DNA of 64,000 nucleotides from Actinoallomurus soli (GCF_024055715.1 NZ_JAMXMV010000001.1:372001-436000), one strand, 5' to 3'. Numbered from the stretch's first letter, positions 51,968-62,029 are shown. The notes: generated from the sequence alone by a model not told the origin. Made by a program: numbers and translations.

Positions 51968-52165
51968 GTGAACAGCAGCATCCCCGAGCGCCGAACCCGG
52001 TCGGGCGGCCCCCGGCAGAGTCTGGTGAGAACGCACTCCCTGCGGGCGCTGGCCGTCGCCGCCCGGCTCGAACGGCCTCACGTCCCGGAGGGACCGCCGG
52101 GCCGGTCCCGCGTCGACGAGGCCGCGCAGGACGTCGAGATGACCTGCGCCGCGCCGGACTGCTAG
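51968..52165 (+). CDS. Small Arg-rich protein with C-terminal CAAPDC
   Basis: This 65-residue ORF begins at a GTG with an excellent CTGGAGG ribosome site and follows an AT-rich stretch (51845-51930) that may hold a promoter. The sequence is polar and Arg-rich, then acidic, and ends EMTCAAPDC with two cysteines. No family is recognised. It could be a small regulatory or metal-binding protein, or a peptide precursor; aromatic residues expected for P450-modified peptides are absent. Confidence 0.5.
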   Translation: MNSSIPERRTRSGGPRQSLVRTHSLRALAVAARLERPHVPEGPPGRSRVDEAAQDVEMTCAAPDC

Positions 52166-52200
52166 CCCGAAACGGACCGTGCGGGAGAGGCGGGGCGGGA

Positions 52201-52542
52201 TTGGTCACGGTCGAGGACGTACGGCGCGTCGCGTCGGCGCTGCCGCGCACCGAGGAACATCTCATCAGGGACCGCGTGAAGTTCCGCGTCGGGAGGATCG
52301 TGTACGTCGCGATCTCCGCCGACGAGGAGTGGATGGGCTTCGCGTTCCCGAAGGAGGAGCGCGCCGTCCTCGTCGCGGGCGAGCCGGAGAAGTTCCGCCT
52401 GCCCCGCCTCTCCGACCAGCGCTTCAACTGGGTGGAGGTAAGCCTGGCCGCGATCGACGAGCCGGAGATGCGCGAGCTCGTCGTCGACGCCTGGCGCATG
52501 GTCGTGCCCAAGAAGGTGGCCGCGTCCGTCTCAGGCACATGA
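52201..52542 (+). CDS. MmcQ/YjbR family DNA-binding protein
   Basis: This 113-residue protein has the CyaY-like fold of the MmcQ/YjbR family: an N-terminal helix DVRRVASALPRTEEHLI, strands including VKFRVGRIVYVAI and MGFAFPKEERAVLV, and a C-terminal helix with DEPEMRELVVDAWRMVVPKK. Function is unsettled. Start is a TTG at 52201, 35 bp after the small upstream gene. Confidence 0.85.
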   Translation: MVTVEDVRRVASALPRTEEHLIRDRVKFRVGRIVYVAISADEEWMGFAFPKEERAVLVAGEPEKFRLPRLSDQRFNWVEVSLAAIDEPEMRELVVDAWRMVVPKKVAASVSGT

Positions 52543-52605
52543 CCGGTCCCGGGACGCGCCCGGCGCGCGGCGCCGGGCACGCCCGGCGTCTGGTAGGACG
52601 GGGGA

Positions 52606-54921
52606 GTGGCGAACGACGGCGGGGGCTCCGGGACCACTCCCCAGATTCCCGGCATGGACGGCCTGACGGCCGTCGTCCGGCCGCCCGAGCGTAAGGGCTC
52701 CGGAAAGGCACGGAAGGGCGCGCGGCGGCCCGCGGAGACGCTCAAGGTCGCCAGGGTGGTCGTGGACGTTCCCCTGCCGCACCTGGACCGGTCGTTCGAC
52801 TACCTCGTCCCGTCCGAGCTGGACGACAAGGCCGTGCCCGGCTGCCGGGTACGGGTGCGGTTCGCCGGTCAGCTGGTCGACGGGTTCCTGCTGGAGCGCG
52901 CCGAGGACAGCGACCACGACGGGCGGCTGTCCTTCCTCGAACGCGTGATCTCTCCCGAGCCGGTGCTCACCCCCGAGATCGCCGCGCTCGCCCGTGAGGT
53001 GGCCGACCGGTACGCGGGCACCCTGTCCGACGTGTTGCGCCTGGCCGTCCCGCCCCGGCACGCCCGCGTCGAGGCGGAGCGCCGCCCCGCAGTCGCCGGC
53101 GCCGCGTCCGCGAGCGTGAACGCGGAGACCGCACGCCCGGTCGCGGAGACGGCCGGCACGGAGGCGGGGACGGCACGCCCGGCCGCCGAGACCGCGGGCA
53201 CGGACGCCGCGGCCGGGACCTCGGGCGCGGAGATCGCGGGCACGGACGCCGCGGTCGAGGATCCGGACGCCGCGACCGCGCGCCCGGACACGACGAGCCC
53301 AGGCCCGGACGCCGCGCCCGCGGGTCCCGCCGCCGCGACCGTCGTGTCGGGCGCCGACGGCGCGGGTGCGCCCGGCGACGATGGGCTCGGGACGTGGGAC
53401 GCGTACCGGGCGGGGCCGTCGTTCCTCGCCGCCCTGAGAGAGGGGCGCGCGCCTCGCGCGGTGTGGACCGCGCTGCCGGGCGCGGACTGGACCGGCGCCG
53501 TCGCCGGCGCCGCGCGCGCCACCCTGGACGGCGGTCGCGGAGTGCTGATCGTGGTCGCCGACGGCCGTGACGTCGCGCGGGTCGACGCGGCCCTCGGGAC
53601 CGCCCTGGAGCCGGGCCGTCACGTCGCGCTCACCGCCGAGCTCGGCCCGGCCGAGCGCTACCGGCGCTGGCTCGCCGTCCTGCGCGGCGAGGCGACCGCG
53701 GTCGTCGGAACGCGCGCCGCGATGTTCGCCCCGGTGCGCGACCTCGGCCTCGTCGTGCTCTGGGACGACGGCGACGACGTCCACGCCGAGCCGCACGCGC
53801 CGTACCCGCACGCCCGCGAGGTGCTCGCGCTGCGCGCCCACCGGGCCGGGGCCGGCGCGCTGATCGGCGGGTTCACGCGCACCACCGACGCCACGCAGCT
53901 CCTGGAGACCGGCTGGGCGCATCCGCTGGTCCCGGACCGGGACCGGCTGCGGCGGTCGATGCCGTACGTCCGGCCCGCCGGGGACGACGCCGAACTCGCC
54001 CGCGACGAGGCCGCCCGCACGGCGCGGCTGCCGCATCTGGCGTTCCGGGCGGCCCGGCAGGGGCTCGAGAAGGGGCCGGTGCTCGTGCAGGTGCCGCGCC
54101 GCGGCTACGTCCCGGCCCTGGCCTGCGCCCGCTGCCGGGGACCGGCGCGCTGCCCGGAGTGCGAGGGGCCCCTCGCACTGACCTCGGGGCACGCCGCGCC
54201 GTACTGCCGGTGGTGCGGCCGCATCGCCGGGGCCTGGCGCTGCCCGGAGTGCGGGAGCGGGCACGTACGGGCGGTCGTGGTGGGCGCCCGGCGGACCGCG
54301 GAGGAGCTGGGCCGGGCGTTCCCCGGCGTGCCGATCCGCACCTCGGGGCGGGACGGCGTGCTCGCCACCGTGGGCGCCGAGCCCGCGCTGGTCGTCGCGA
54401 CGCCCGGCGCGGAGCCCGTGCCGGCGGAGGGATACGCGGCGGCGCTCCTGCTCGACGGCTGGGTGCTGCTCGGCCGTGCCGACCTGCGGGCCGGTGAGGA
54501 GACGCTGCGCCGGTGGACGGACGCCGCCGCCCTCGTACGCCCCGGCGGCCCCGTCGTCGTGCTCGCCGACGGCGCCCTGGCCCCGGTGCAGGCGCTGATC
54601 CGGTGGGACCCCGCGACGTTCGCCGAGCGGGAGCTGGCCGAACGCCGGGAGCTCGGCTTCCCGCCCGCCGTCCGCATGGCGTCCGTGACCGGCACGCCGC
54701 AGGCCGTACGGGATCTGCTGGAGGCGGCGGCCCTGCCGCCGGAGGCCGAGGTGCTGGGGCCGGTCGAGGTCGGCGACGGTCAGGAGCGCGCCCTCGTCCG
54801 GGTGGATCGCGCCCGCGGCGCCGTGCTGGCCCGGTGCCTCAAGGCCGCCCAGGCCGCGCGGAGCGCACGAAAGGTCACCGAGGTCGTTCGCGTGCGGATC
54901 GATCCGCTGGAGCTGATCTGA
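52606..54921 (+). CDS. priA: Primosomal protein N' (PriA), helicase-deficient actinobacterial type
   Basis: PriA restarts collapsed replication forks. The N-terminal 3'-DNA-binding domain has VDVPLPHLDRSFDYLVP. The two zinc motifs CARC/CPEC and CRWC/CPEC (eight Cys near residues 505-550) are complete. As in other actinobacteria no Walker A GKT motif is present, so helicase activity is unlikely. A low-complexity Ala/Thr/Asp-rich insert of about 100 residues (around residues 155-262) interrupts the protein after the N-terminal domain. Length 771. Confidence 0.9.
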   Translation: MANDGGGSGTTPQIPGMDGLTAVVRPPERKGSGKARKGARRPAETLKVARVVVDVPLPHLDRSFDYLVPSELDDKAVPGCRVRVRFAGQLVDGFLLERAEDSDHDGRLSFLERVISPEPVLTPEIAALAREVADRYAGTLSDVLRLAVPPRHARVEAERRPAVAGAASASVNAETARPVAETAGTEAGTARPAAETAGTDAAAGTSGAEIAGTDAAVEDPDAATARPDTTSPGPDAAPAGPAAATVVSGADGAGAPGDDGLGTWDAYRAGPSFLAALREGRAPRAVWTALPGADWTGAVAGAARATLDGGRGVLIVVADGRDVARVDAALGTALEPGRHVALTAELGPAERYRRWLAVLRGEATAVVGTRAAMFAPVRDLGLVVLWDDGDDVHAEPHAPYPHAREVLALRAHRAGAGALIGGFTRTTDATQLLETGWAHPLVPDRDRLRRSMPYVRPAGDDAELARDEAARTARLPHLAFRAARQGLEKGPVLVQVPRRGYVPALACARCRGPARCPECEGPLALTSGHAAPYCRWCGRIAGAWRCPECGSGHVRAVVVGARRTAEELGRAFPGVPIRTSGRDGVLATVGAEPALVVATPGAEPVPAEGYAAALLLDGWVLLGRADLRAGEETLRRWTDAAALVRPGGPVVVLADGALAPVQALIRWDPATFAERELAERRELGFPPAVRMASVTGTPQAVRDLLEAAALPPEAEVLGPVEVGDGQERALVRVDRARGAVLARCLKAAQAARSARKVTEVVRVRIDPLELI

Positions 54922-54945
54922 GCGCGTGCGGTGGCACGACCTCCG

Positions 54946-54951
54946 TAGACT
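54946..54951 (+). promoter_or_regulatory. -10 element of the def-fmt-rsmB operon
   Basis: TAGACT lies 38 bp before the def GTG, in the spacer after priA. The -35 region is not recognisable. Confidence 0.4.
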
Positions 54952-54988
54952 GGATCCTCCAGCCCCAGAACGTCGAACGGAGCCGTAC

Positions 54989-55534
54989 GTGGCAGTCAAG
55001 CCCATCCGCCTCTTCGGTGACCCGGTCCTGCGGACCCCGGCGGATCCGGTGAAGGACTTCGACAAGGAGCTCCGGACGCTGGTCAAGGACCTGTCGGACA
55101 CCATGCTCGACGCTCCGGGCGTCGGGCTGGCGGCGCCGCAGCTCGGCGTCGGCCTGCGGGTCTTCACCTACTACGTCGACGATCAGCTCGGCCATGTCGT
55201 GAACCCCACGCTCGACCTGTCGGAGGAGCAGCAGGACGGCGACGAGGGGTGCCTGTCGCTGCCGGGCCTGGTCTTCCCGACCAAGCGCGCCTTCGGCGTG
55301 GTCGCCAAGGGCTTCAACATGTACGGCGAGCCGATCGCGGTAGAGGGCACCGAGCTGCTGGCCCGCTGCGTCCAGCACGAGACCGACCACCTCGACGGCA
55401 TCATCTTCATCGACCGGCTGGACCCGGAGCAGCGCAAGGCCGCGATGAAGGCGATCCGGGAGGCCGAGTGGTTCGGCGAGCCGAAGCCCATCGTGAAGGA
55501 CTCCCCGCACCGTACGTTCGGCAAGGCCCTGTGA
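54989..55534 (+). CDS. def: Peptide deformylase
   Basis: Def removes the formyl group from new proteins. All three motifs are present in the 181-residue product: [20 protein letters not shown] with the metal Cys, and QHETDHLDG with two metal His and the catalytic Glu. GTG 54989 follows GGAG by seven bases. Fmt, which adds the formyl group to initiator tRNA, is encoded 19 bp downstream. Confidence 0.96.
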   Translation: MAVKPIRLFGDPVLRTPADPVKDFDKELRTLVKDLSDTMLDAPGVGLAAPQLGVGLRVFTYYVDDQLGHVVNPTLDLSEEQQDGDEGCLSLPGLVFPTKRAFGVVAKGFNMYGEPIAVEGTELLARCVQHETDHLDGIIFIDRLDPEQRKAAMKAIREAEWFGEPKPIVKDSPHRTFGKAL

Positions 55535-55553
55535 GCGCGGACGGAGACCGCTA

Positions 55554-56480
55554 GTGCGCCTGGTATTCGCCGGAACCCCGGACACCGCGGTGCCCGCCCT
55601 CGAGGCGCTGCTGGAGTCCCGCCACGAGGTCGTCGCGGTCGTCACCCGCCCGGACGCGCCCGCCGGACGCGGGCGCCGGCTCACGCCGAGCCCGGTCGCG
55701 CAGCGGGCGGCCGAGGCGGGCGTGGAGGTGCTCAGGCCCGCCAAGGTGAAGGACCCGGAGTTCCTGGACCGGCTGCGGGAGATCGCGCCGGACTGCTGCC
55801 CGGTCGTGGCGTACGGCGCGCTGATCCCGCGTTCGGCACTGGACATCCCGCGGCACGGCTGGGTCAACCTGCACTTCTCGCTGCTGCCCGCCTGGCGCGG
55901 CGCGGCGCCCGTGCAGCACGCCGTGCTGCACGGCGACGACATCACCGGCGCGGCGACGTTCCAGATCGAGGAGGACCTCGACACCGGGCCCGTGTACGGC
56001 GTGGTGACCGAGCCGATCCTGCCCGAGGACACCAGCGGAGACCTGCTGGGCCGGCTGGCGGGGACCGGCGCGCACCTGCTCGTCGCCACGATGGACGGCA
56101 TCGAGGACGGCTCGCTGGAGCCGCGCCCGCAGCCCGCCGACGGCGTCTCGTACGCCGCCAAGCTCACCCCGGAGGACGCCCGGGTCGACTGGTCCAAGGC
56201 CGCCCTGCACGTCGACCGGCGCGTACGGGCCTGCACGCCCGCGCCGGGGGCCTGGACGACCTTCCGCGGCGAGCGGCTCAAACTGGGCCCGGTCCGGCCC
56301 GCTCCGGACGCGGAGCCGCTCGCGCCCGGCCGCCTGCGGGTCACCAAGCGCGAGGTCCTCGCCGGGACGGGCACTCATCCGGTGCTGCTCGGGCAGGTCC
56401 AGTCGCAGGGCAAGCAGCGCATGGACGCGGCCGCCTGGGCCCGCGGCGTCCACCCGACCGATGAGGACGTACTGACCTGA
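55554..56480 (+). CDS. fmt: Methionyl-tRNA formyltransferase
   Basis: Fmt formylates initiator Met-tRNA with 10-formyl-THF. The 308-residue protein begins [14 protein letters not shown], shows the insertion loop [12 protein letters not shown], and the catalytic set in [19 protein letters not shown] (Asn, His). The C-terminal domain binds tRNA. GTG 55554. The stop overlaps the rsmB ATG (TGATG). Confidence 0.96.
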   Translation: MRLVFAGTPDTAVPALEALLESRHEVVAVVTRPDAPAGRGRRLTPSPVAQRAAEAGVEVLRPAKVKDPEFLDRLREIAPDCCPVVAYGALIPRSALDIPRHGWVNLHFSLLPAWRGAAPVQHAVLHGDDITGAATFQIEEDLDTGPVYGVVTEPILPEDTSGDLLGRLAGTGAHLLVATMDGIEDGSLEPRPQPADGVSYAAKLTPEDARVDWSKAALHVDRRVRACTPAPGAWTTFRGERLKLGPVRPAPDAEPLAPGRLRVTKREVLAGTGTHPVLLGQVQSQGKQRMDAAAWARGVHPTDEDVLT

Positions 56481-57865
56481 TGCCTCCCCGGCAATCCCGT
56501 CGCGAGCCCGGCCAGGGAGGCCGGCCGAACCGCCCGCCGCAGCGCCGCCGCCCGCGCGATCCCGTCCGCCGTACCGCGTACGACGTCCTGCAGGCGGTCG
56601 ACGAGCGCGACGCCTACGCCAACCTGCTGCTGCCCTCCCTGCTGCGCGAGCGCGGTCTGACCGGCCGGGACGCCGCGCTGGCGACCGAGCTGACCTACGG
56701 CACGCTGCGCGGGCGCGGCACGTACGACGCGGTGCTCGACGTGTGCAGCGACCGGCCCGTCGCCAAGATCGACCGGCCGCTGCTCAACGTCCTGCGGCTC
56801 GGCGTCCATCAGCTGCTGCGCACCCGCATCCCCGCGCACGCCGCCGTCGGCACGGCCGTGGACCTGGCGCGCTCGGTGTCCGGGCCCGGCCAGGCCAAGT
56901 TCGCCAACGCGGTGCTCCGCAAGGTCTCCGCCCGCGACCTCGACACGTGGCTGGGCATCGTGGCGCCCGAGGACGAGACCGGACGGCTGGCGGTCGTGCA
57001 CAGCCACCCGCGCTGGATCGTGAACGCGCTGCGCGACGCGGCCGGACCGGCCGAGGTCGAGGCGCTGCTGGCCGCCGACAACGAACGCCCCCGCGTCACC
57101 CTCGTGGCCCGCCCGGGCCGCGCGACCGTCGCCGAGCTCGGCGGCGAGCCCGCCGCGTACTCCCCGTACGCCGCGTACCTCCCCGAAGGCGATCCCGGCT
57201 CGGTCCCCGCGGTGGCCGAGGGCCGCGCCGCCGTCCAGGACGAGGGCAGCCAGCTCGTCGCGCTGGCCCTCACCCGGGTCGCGATCGAGGGCCCGGACCG
57301 CCGCTGGCTCGACCTGTGCGCGGGGCCCGGCGGGAAGGCCGGCCTGCTGTCGGGACTGGCGGGGGAGCGCGGCGCGCACCTGCTCGCCTGCGACGTCCAG
57401 CCGCACCGCGCCCGGCTCGTCGCCGGCAGCGTCGACGCGGCGGGCGCGGCGGCGGTCGTGGACGGCACCCGGCCCGCCTGGCGGCCCGGCTCGTTCGACC
57501 GGGCGCTCGTCGACGCGCCCTGCACCGGCCTGGGCGCGCTGCGCCGCCGCCCGGAGGCGCGCTGGCGGCGCGGACCCCAGGCGGTCGCCGAGCTCGGCCC
57601 CCTGCAGCGGCGGCTGCTCACGTCGGCGCTGGAGTCCGTGCGGCCCGGCGGCGTCGTCGCGTACGTCACCTGCTCCCCGCACCTGGCCGAGACGCGGGTC
57701 GTCGTCGACGACGTCCTGCGCGGCCGCGACGACGTCGAACGACTGGACGCGCCCGCGCACCTGAAGGAGGTGCCGGGCCTGGGCGACGGCCCGTACGCCC
57801 AGTTCTGGCCGCACCGGCACGGCACGGACGCGATGTTCCTCGCCCTCCTGCGCCGCCGCGCCTAG
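56480..57865 (+). CDS. rsmB: 16S rRNA (cytosine-5)-methyltransferase RsmB/Sun
   Basis: The 461-residue protein has an N-terminal NusB-like RNA-binding domain (about residues 30-165, with LLRERGLTGRDAALATELTY) and a C-terminal SAM-dependent domain with WLDLCAGPGGKAGLLS (motif I), DAPCTGLG and YVTCSPHLAET, the two Cys of RNA m5C methyltransferases. It should methylate C967 of 16S rRNA. An Arg-rich tail opens the protein. It is coupled to fmt. Confidence 0.95.
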   Translation: MPPRQSRREPGQGGRPNRPPQRRRPRDPVRRTAYDVLQAVDERDAYANLLLPSLLRERGLTGRDAALATELTYGTLRGRGTYDAVLDVCSDRPVAKIDRPLLNVLRLGVHQLLRTRIPAHAAVGTAVDLARSVSGPGQAKFANAVLRKVSARDLDTWLGIVAPEDETGRLAVVHSHPRWIVNALRDAAGPAEVEALLAADNERPRVTLVARPGRATVAELGGEPAAYSPYAAYLPEGDPGSVPAVAEGRAAVQDEGSQLVALALTRVAIEGPDRRWLDLCAGPGGKAGLLSGLAGERGAHLLACDVQPHRARLVAGSVDAAGAAAVVDGTRPAWRPGSFDRALVDAPCTGLGALRRRPEARWRRGPQAVAELGPLQRRLLTSALESVRPGGVVAYVTCSPHLAETRVVVDDVLRGRDDVERLDAPAHLKEVPGLGDGPYAQFWPHRHGTDAMFLALLRRRA

Positions 57866-57984
57866 GCCGCGCCTCGCGCGCCGGAGGCCTGAGACCGCCC
57901 CCAGTGAAGTGACGCGCGCCTGGCCGGCCTCGTGCGGCCTGACCCCCTCCTGTGCCGCCGCGTCCGGCGTCCCCGGCGGCGGGC

Positions 57985-59268
57985 TCAGGCGGACACCGGG
58001 ACCGCCGCGCGGACCTCGGAGGTCAGCTCCGCGAGCACCTCGGCGGCACGGTCCAGGGCGTCCGCGACCCAGGGCAGGGCGAGCGGGTCGGGCGCGCCCA
58101 GGGCGGCGTCGCGCTGCTCGTGGGTGTCGCCGTACAGCAGGCTGCTGGCCACCCGGACCCGCAGCGCCTCCGGCGGGTCGCCGAACGCGCTGCCGGGCAG
58201 CACGCCGACGCCGTGCTCTTCGAGGAGGAGGTCCGCCAGGTCGGCGGAGGTCCGGATCCCGAAGCGTTCGCGCAGGTGGTCGCGGACCGGCCCGGCGAAC
58301 TCCGGGTAGCAGTAGAACCCGCCCTGGGGCGCCGCCACGCGCGCCCCGGCGCTCGCGAACCGCTCCGCCATCGCGGTCGCCACGGCCGCGTGCAGGCGGC
58401 GGCTGGCGGTGATCCGGTCGGCGATCTCCGGCGGCTCGGTGAAGGCGTAGGCCGCCGCCTCCTGGACCGGGCCGGACGCGCTCGACCAGATCTCGCTGGC
58501 CACTCCGGCGAGCCGGTCCCGCAGGCCGTGCAGCTCCCCGGGCAGCCGCGCCACGCCGATCCGCCAGCCGCCGAGCGCGAGGCTCTTGCTCAGGGCCGTG
58601 GTGATCACCGTCCGCTCCGGCGCGAAGCGCGCGGGCGAGGGGAAGTCGCCGCGCTGGTCGAAGACGAGGTCGCGGTAGATCTCGTCGGCGATGATCACCA
58701 GGTCGAGTTCGCGGGCGGCCTCGCAGAGGCGGCGGACCGTGTCCGGGGGCGCCAGCGTGCCCGTCGGGTTGTCGGGGAGCGTGACGACGACACTGCGGAC
58801 CACGTGGCCGGCGGCCCTCGCCCGTGCCACGGCCCCGGCCAGCGCGCCGGGATCGGGAACACCGCCTTCGCCGGGGCGGATGGGGACGAAGACCGGCTCG
58901 GCGCCCATCAGGCGGGTCTGGGCGGCGTAGCTGACCCAGCTGGGCCGTGGGACGACGACGCTTCCGCCCACCGCCAGCAGGAGGGCGTACAGGAGGGGCT
59001 TGCTGCCGGGGCCGGCCACGACCAGGTCGGGGTCCGCGGACAGCCCCCGGCGGCGCCAGTACCCCGCCGCGGCGTCCCGCAGGGTGGCGCTGCCCGCGAC
59101 CGGTCCGTAGGCGCCGCGGCCGGCCGCCGCGCCGAGCCGGCGCTCCAGACCCGGGTGGACGTTGAGCCCGGCCTCTCCGAAGGCCAGGGGAAGGACGGGC
59201 AGGCCCGCGCGACGGCGGCGGTCGAGCGCCTCATTGGCGGCGAGAGTCGCGGAGATGGCGACTGACAT
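57985..59268 (-). CDS. Class I/II PLP-dependent aminotransferase
   Basis: This 427-residue enzyme has LDNPTG-like LPDNPTGTLAPP, DEIYRDLVF and the PLP lysine in TALSKSLALGGWRIGVARLP. It resembles aspartate/aromatic aminotransferases; the substrate cannot be predicted. ATG 59268 with GGAG nine bases upstream is chosen over TTG 59283. The gene is divergent from a LysR regulator with a clear operator, so it is the probable regulated target. Confidence 0.9.
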   Translation of the reverse strand: MSVAISATLAANEALDRRRRAGLPVLPLAFGEAGLNVHPGLERRLGAAAGRGAYGPVAGSATLRDAAAGYWRRRGLSADPDLVVAGPGSKPLLYALLLAVGGSVVVPRPSWVSYAAQTRLMGAEPVFVPIRPGEGGVPDPGALAGAVARARAAGHVVRSVVVTLPDNPTGTLAPPDTVRRLCEAARELDLVIIADEIYRDLVFDQRGDFPSPARFAPERTVITTALSKSLALGGWRIGVARLPGELHGLRDRLAGVASEIWSSASGPVQEAAAYAFTEPPEIADRITASRRLHAAVATAMAERFASAGARVAAPQGGFYCYPEFAGPVRDHLRERFGIRTSADLADLLLEEHGVGVLPGSAFGDPPEALRVRVASSLLYGDTHEQRDAALGAPDPLALPWVADALDRAAEVLAELTSEVRAAVPVSA

Positions 59269-59381
59269 ATCGAACGACTCCAAGGGAGCTTCCGGTCGGA
59301 AAAGTGGTCGTGCGCGGCGCCGTGCCCCTTCATCGTTCAGCGTTCCCCGGCATCATCACAAGCGAGGCTTTCCGCTGGTCT

Positions 59382-59400
59382 GCATAAGATGTGCTTATGC
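59382..59400. promoter_or_regulatory. LysR-type operator (T-N11-A palindrome)
   Basis: GCATAAG-ATGTG-CTTATGC is a perfect inverted repeat containing T-N11-A, the LysR recognition pattern. It covers the ATG of the LysR gene and lies 114 bp from the divergent aminotransferase start. Confidence 0.75.
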
Positions 59401-60323
59401 TCGACGTCCGGCGGCTCCGCCTGCTGCGCGAGTTCGCCGAGCGCGGCAGCATCGCGGCCACCGCGAAGGCCCTGGGCTACACCGCGTCGGCCGTGTCCCA
59501 GCAACTCGCCGTGCTCGAGCGGGAGGCCGGCGCGACCCTCCTCGACCGCACCGCGCGCAGCGCCGAGCTGACCGACGCCGGCCGTCGGCTCGTCCGGCAC
59601 GCCGAGCGCATCCTGCGGATGATCGAGTTCGCCGAGGCGGACATGGCCGAGCCCGAGCCCTCCGGGCACGTGGTCCTCACCGCGTTCCCCACCGCGGCGG
59701 TGGCGTTCGCCCCGGCGCTGGCGCACAGCCTGCGCCGGCACTCGGGCCTGACGTTCCAGCTCCGCCAGACCTCCGGCGACGGCCTGCCGCAGGTGCGGTC
59801 CGGCGAGGTCGACGTCGCGCTGATCGACGACTGGACGGGCCGGCTGCCGACGCGCGGGGGCGGCAGCCTGCGGTTCACGCTCCTCATGCACGACCCGGTC
59901 GTGCTGGTCGTGCCGTCCGACCACTGGGCGGCCGACCCGGACGTGCGGCTCGACCTGCGGCGGCTCCGGGAGGAGCCGTGGATGGCGGCGCCGCCCGGCG
60001 AGCCCTCGCGCGAGGCGTTCGACCGGCTCCTGTCCGACGTCGGCGGCGCCCCGTCGGTGCCGTGGGAGTTCGAGGGGCTCGGCACGATCCTCGGGCTCGT
60101 CGCCCGTGGCGTCGGCGTCGCCGCCGTCCCGAGCCTCGCCCTCACCGTGGGCGTGCCGGGGATCGCGGTGCGCCGCCTGCCACGTTCGATGACCCGCTAC
60201 GTCTACGCGGTCGTGCGGACCGCGAGCGTACGCCGCCCGTCCATCGCGGTCACCGTCGAGGCGCTGAGGTCCGCCGCCGCCGACCTCGACGCCGCCCGCC
60301 CGCCCGAGGACGGCCGTCTCTAG
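59397..60323 (+). CDS. LysR family transcriptional regulator
   Basis: Residues 1-60 form the LysR winged helix: [20 protein letters not shown] then [19 protein letters not shown]. The remainder is the periplasmic-binding-like effector domain. ATG 59397 matches the usual LysR N-terminus and lies inside the palindrome that it should bind; no ribosome site is visible, so a leaderless message or an upstream GTG at 59391 is possible. Length 308. Confidence 0.92.
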   Translation: MLDVRRLRLLREFAERGSIAATAKALGYTASAVSQQLAVLEREAGATLLDRTARSAELTDAGRRLVRHAERILRMIEFAEADMAEPEPSGHVVLTAFPTAAVAFAPALAHSLRRHSGLTFQLRQTSGDGLPQVRSGEVDVALIDDWTGRLPTRGGGSLRFTLLMHDPVVLVVPSDHWAADPDVRLDLRRLREEPWMAAPPGEPSREAFDRLLSDVGGAPSVPWEFEGLGTILGLVARGVGVAAVPSLALTVGVPGIAVRRLPRSMTRYVYAVVRTASVRRPSIAVTVEALRSAAADLDAARPPEDGRL

Positions 60324-60326
60324 ACT
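60321..60326 (+). promoter_or_regulatory. -10 element of rpe
   Basis: TAGACT overlaps the LysR stop codon and lies ten bases before the rpe ATG, so the rpe leader would be only a few bases long. Confidence 0.45.
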
Positions 60327-60336
60327 TGTCGGCATC

Positions 60337-61002
60337 ATGGCCGTGCAAATCGCTCCCAGCATCCTGTCCGCCGACTTCTCCCGTCTCGCCGACGAGGTGA
60401 CGGCGGTGTCCAACGCCGACTGGATCCACGTCGACGTGATGGACAACCACTTCGTGCCCAACCTCACGCTCGGGCTTCCGGTGGTCGAGTCGCTGCTCAA
60501 GGTCACGCCTCTGCCGCTGGACTGCCACCTCATGATCGAGGACCCCGACCGGTGGGCGCCCGGCTACGCGGAGGCGGGCGCGGGCAGCGTGACCATCCAC
60601 GCGGAGGCCGCGAGCGCGCCGATCCGTACGCTCCGGGCGATCCGCTCGGCGGGCGCACGGGCGGGGCTGGCGCTCAACCCCGGCACGGCCGTCGAGTCGT
60701 ACGCCGACCTGCTCGCCGAGATCGACATGCTGCTCGTCATGACGGTCGAGCCCGGTTTCGGCGGCCAGTCGTTCCTCGACGTGGTCCTGCCGAAGGTGCG
60801 GCGGGCCCGCGACCTCATCAAGGGCCGCGACCTCGACGTCTGGCTGCAGGTCGACGGCGGGGTGAACGCCGAGACGATCGAGCGCTGCGCCGAGGCGGGC
60901 GCGGACGTCTTCGTGGCGGGTTCGGCGGTCTACTCCGCCGACGACCCCGCCGAGGCCGTCCGCTCCCTGCGCGAGCGCGCGAGCGGCGCGTACGCCTCCT
61001 GA
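60337..61002 (+). CDS. rpe: Ribulose-phosphate 3-epimerase
   Basis: Rpe interconverts ribulose 5-phosphate and xylulose 5-phosphate in the pentose phosphate pathway. The 221-residue barrel has [29 protein letters not shown] with metal ligands, [24 protein letters not shown] and [10 protein letters not shown]. It meets the convergent MBL gene with one base between the stop codons. It also feeds ribulose 5-phosphate to riboflavin synthesis encoded nearby. Confidence 0.96.
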   Translation: MAVQIAPSILSADFSRLADEVTAVSNADWIHVDVMDNHFVPNLTLGLPVVESLLKVTPLPLDCHLMIEDPDRWAPGYAEAGAGSVTIHAEAASAPIRTLRAIRSAGARAGLALNPGTAVESYADLLAEIDMLLVMTVEPGFGGQSFLDVVLPKVRRARDLIKGRDLDVWLQVDGGVNAETIERCAEAGADVFVAGSAVYSADDPAEAVRSLRERASGAYAS

Positions 61003-61003
61003 C

Positions 61004-62029
61004 TCACGCCGTCTCGTAGATCACCACGCCGTCGCCGTCCGCGCGGCCGCGCAGGCGGCCCTGCGTGACGAGCACCTCCAGGTGCGCCTGGGTCTCGGTG
61101 GTCGCCAGCATCTGGTTGAACAGGTCGAGGTCGTCGAAGGCGCGGCCCCGCCGGGTCCAGGTGAGGGCGCGCGCCGTCTCGTACGCCGTGCCCGAACCCG
61201 CCGTGACGGCGGCGGCGCTCGCGTCGAGCCGCTCGGCGTGGTGCTCCAGGAGGGCGTCGACGCGGGCGTGGACGCTGTCGGTGACCGGTCCGTGCGCGGG
61301 CAGCAGCCGCAGGTCGGGCATCTCGCGGACGAGCCGCAGGGAGTCGAGGTACGCCCCGAGCGGGGAGGTGTCCGGGGCGCTCTCGAAGCCGATGGACGGC
61401 GTGATGTGCGGCAGGACGTGGTCCCCGGCGAACATCAGCCCGGCGCCGAGGTCGGCGAAGACGAGGTGCCCGCGCGTGTGGCCCGGCGTGGGGACGGCGA
61501 GGAGCTCGCGGTCGCCGAGCGGCACGGCGGTGCGGCCGTCGATCCAGTCGTCGGGCATCTCCCAGTCGAGGCGGTCCTGGCCGCCCTCCCTCCAGGCGGC
61601 CTTGAGGCGTTCGACGAGGGGGCCCGCGCCGCAGGCGAGGAGGCGCGCGAGCTGCGGGGACTCCTCCGGGCGCGCCGGCCGGGTCAGCAGTTCGAGCGTG
61701 TGCCGCTCGCCGATGCCGAGGCTGACCCGCGTGCCGAACTCCCGGCGGACGGCGACCGCCTGCGTGTAGTGGTCGCGGTGGACGTGGGTGACGAGGAAGC
61801 GGGTGATGTCGCCGAGACCGTGCCCGAGCTCCTTCAGCGCCGTCTCCAGCCGCCGCCGGGACTCCTCCAGCGCCCAGCCGCCGTCGATCAGCACCAGGCC
61901 GTCCTCGCCGGTGATCGCGTAGACGTTGACGGCGCGCAGGCCGTCGTTGGGAAGCGGCAGCGGGATCCGGTGCACACCAGGCGCGACCTGGAACGCTCCA
62001 GGCTCCATCCACTCCGTTCGCTGCGTCAT
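61004..62029 (-). CDS. MBL-fold metallo-hydrolase
   Basis: The 341-residue protein has the metallo-beta-lactamase signature THVHRDHYTQAV, then VPTPGHTRGHLVF, MFAGDHVL and RLLPAHGPV, giving a complete two-metal site. The C-terminal 70 residues resemble the winged-helix end of LACTB2-like proteins (TETQAHLEVLVTQGRL). Substrate unknown. ATG 62029 is followed directly by a polar start without signal peptide. Confidence 0.9.
   Translation of the reverse strand: MTQRTEWMEPGAFQVAPGVHRIPLPLPNDGLRAVNVYAITGEDGLVLIDGGWALEESRRRLETALKELGHGLGDITRFLVTHVHRDHYTQAVAVRREFGTRVSLGIGERHTLELLTRPARPEESPQLARLLACGAGPLVERLKAAWREGGQDRLDWEMPDDWIDGRTAVPLGDRELLAVPTPGHTRGHLVFADLGAGLMFAGDHVLPHITPSIGFESAPDTSPLGAYLDSLRLVREMPDLRLLPAHGPVTDSVHARVDALLEHHAERLDASAAAVTAGSGTAYETARALTWTRRGRAFDDLDLFNQMLATTETQAHLEVLVTQGRLRGRADGDGVVIYETA

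Noticed and set aside
51968-52165. Precursor of a P450-modified RiPP
   Set aside because: The peptide lacks Trp and Tyr, the usual crosslinking residues, and lies downstream of a P450 with its own promoter region; nothing supports a modified core.
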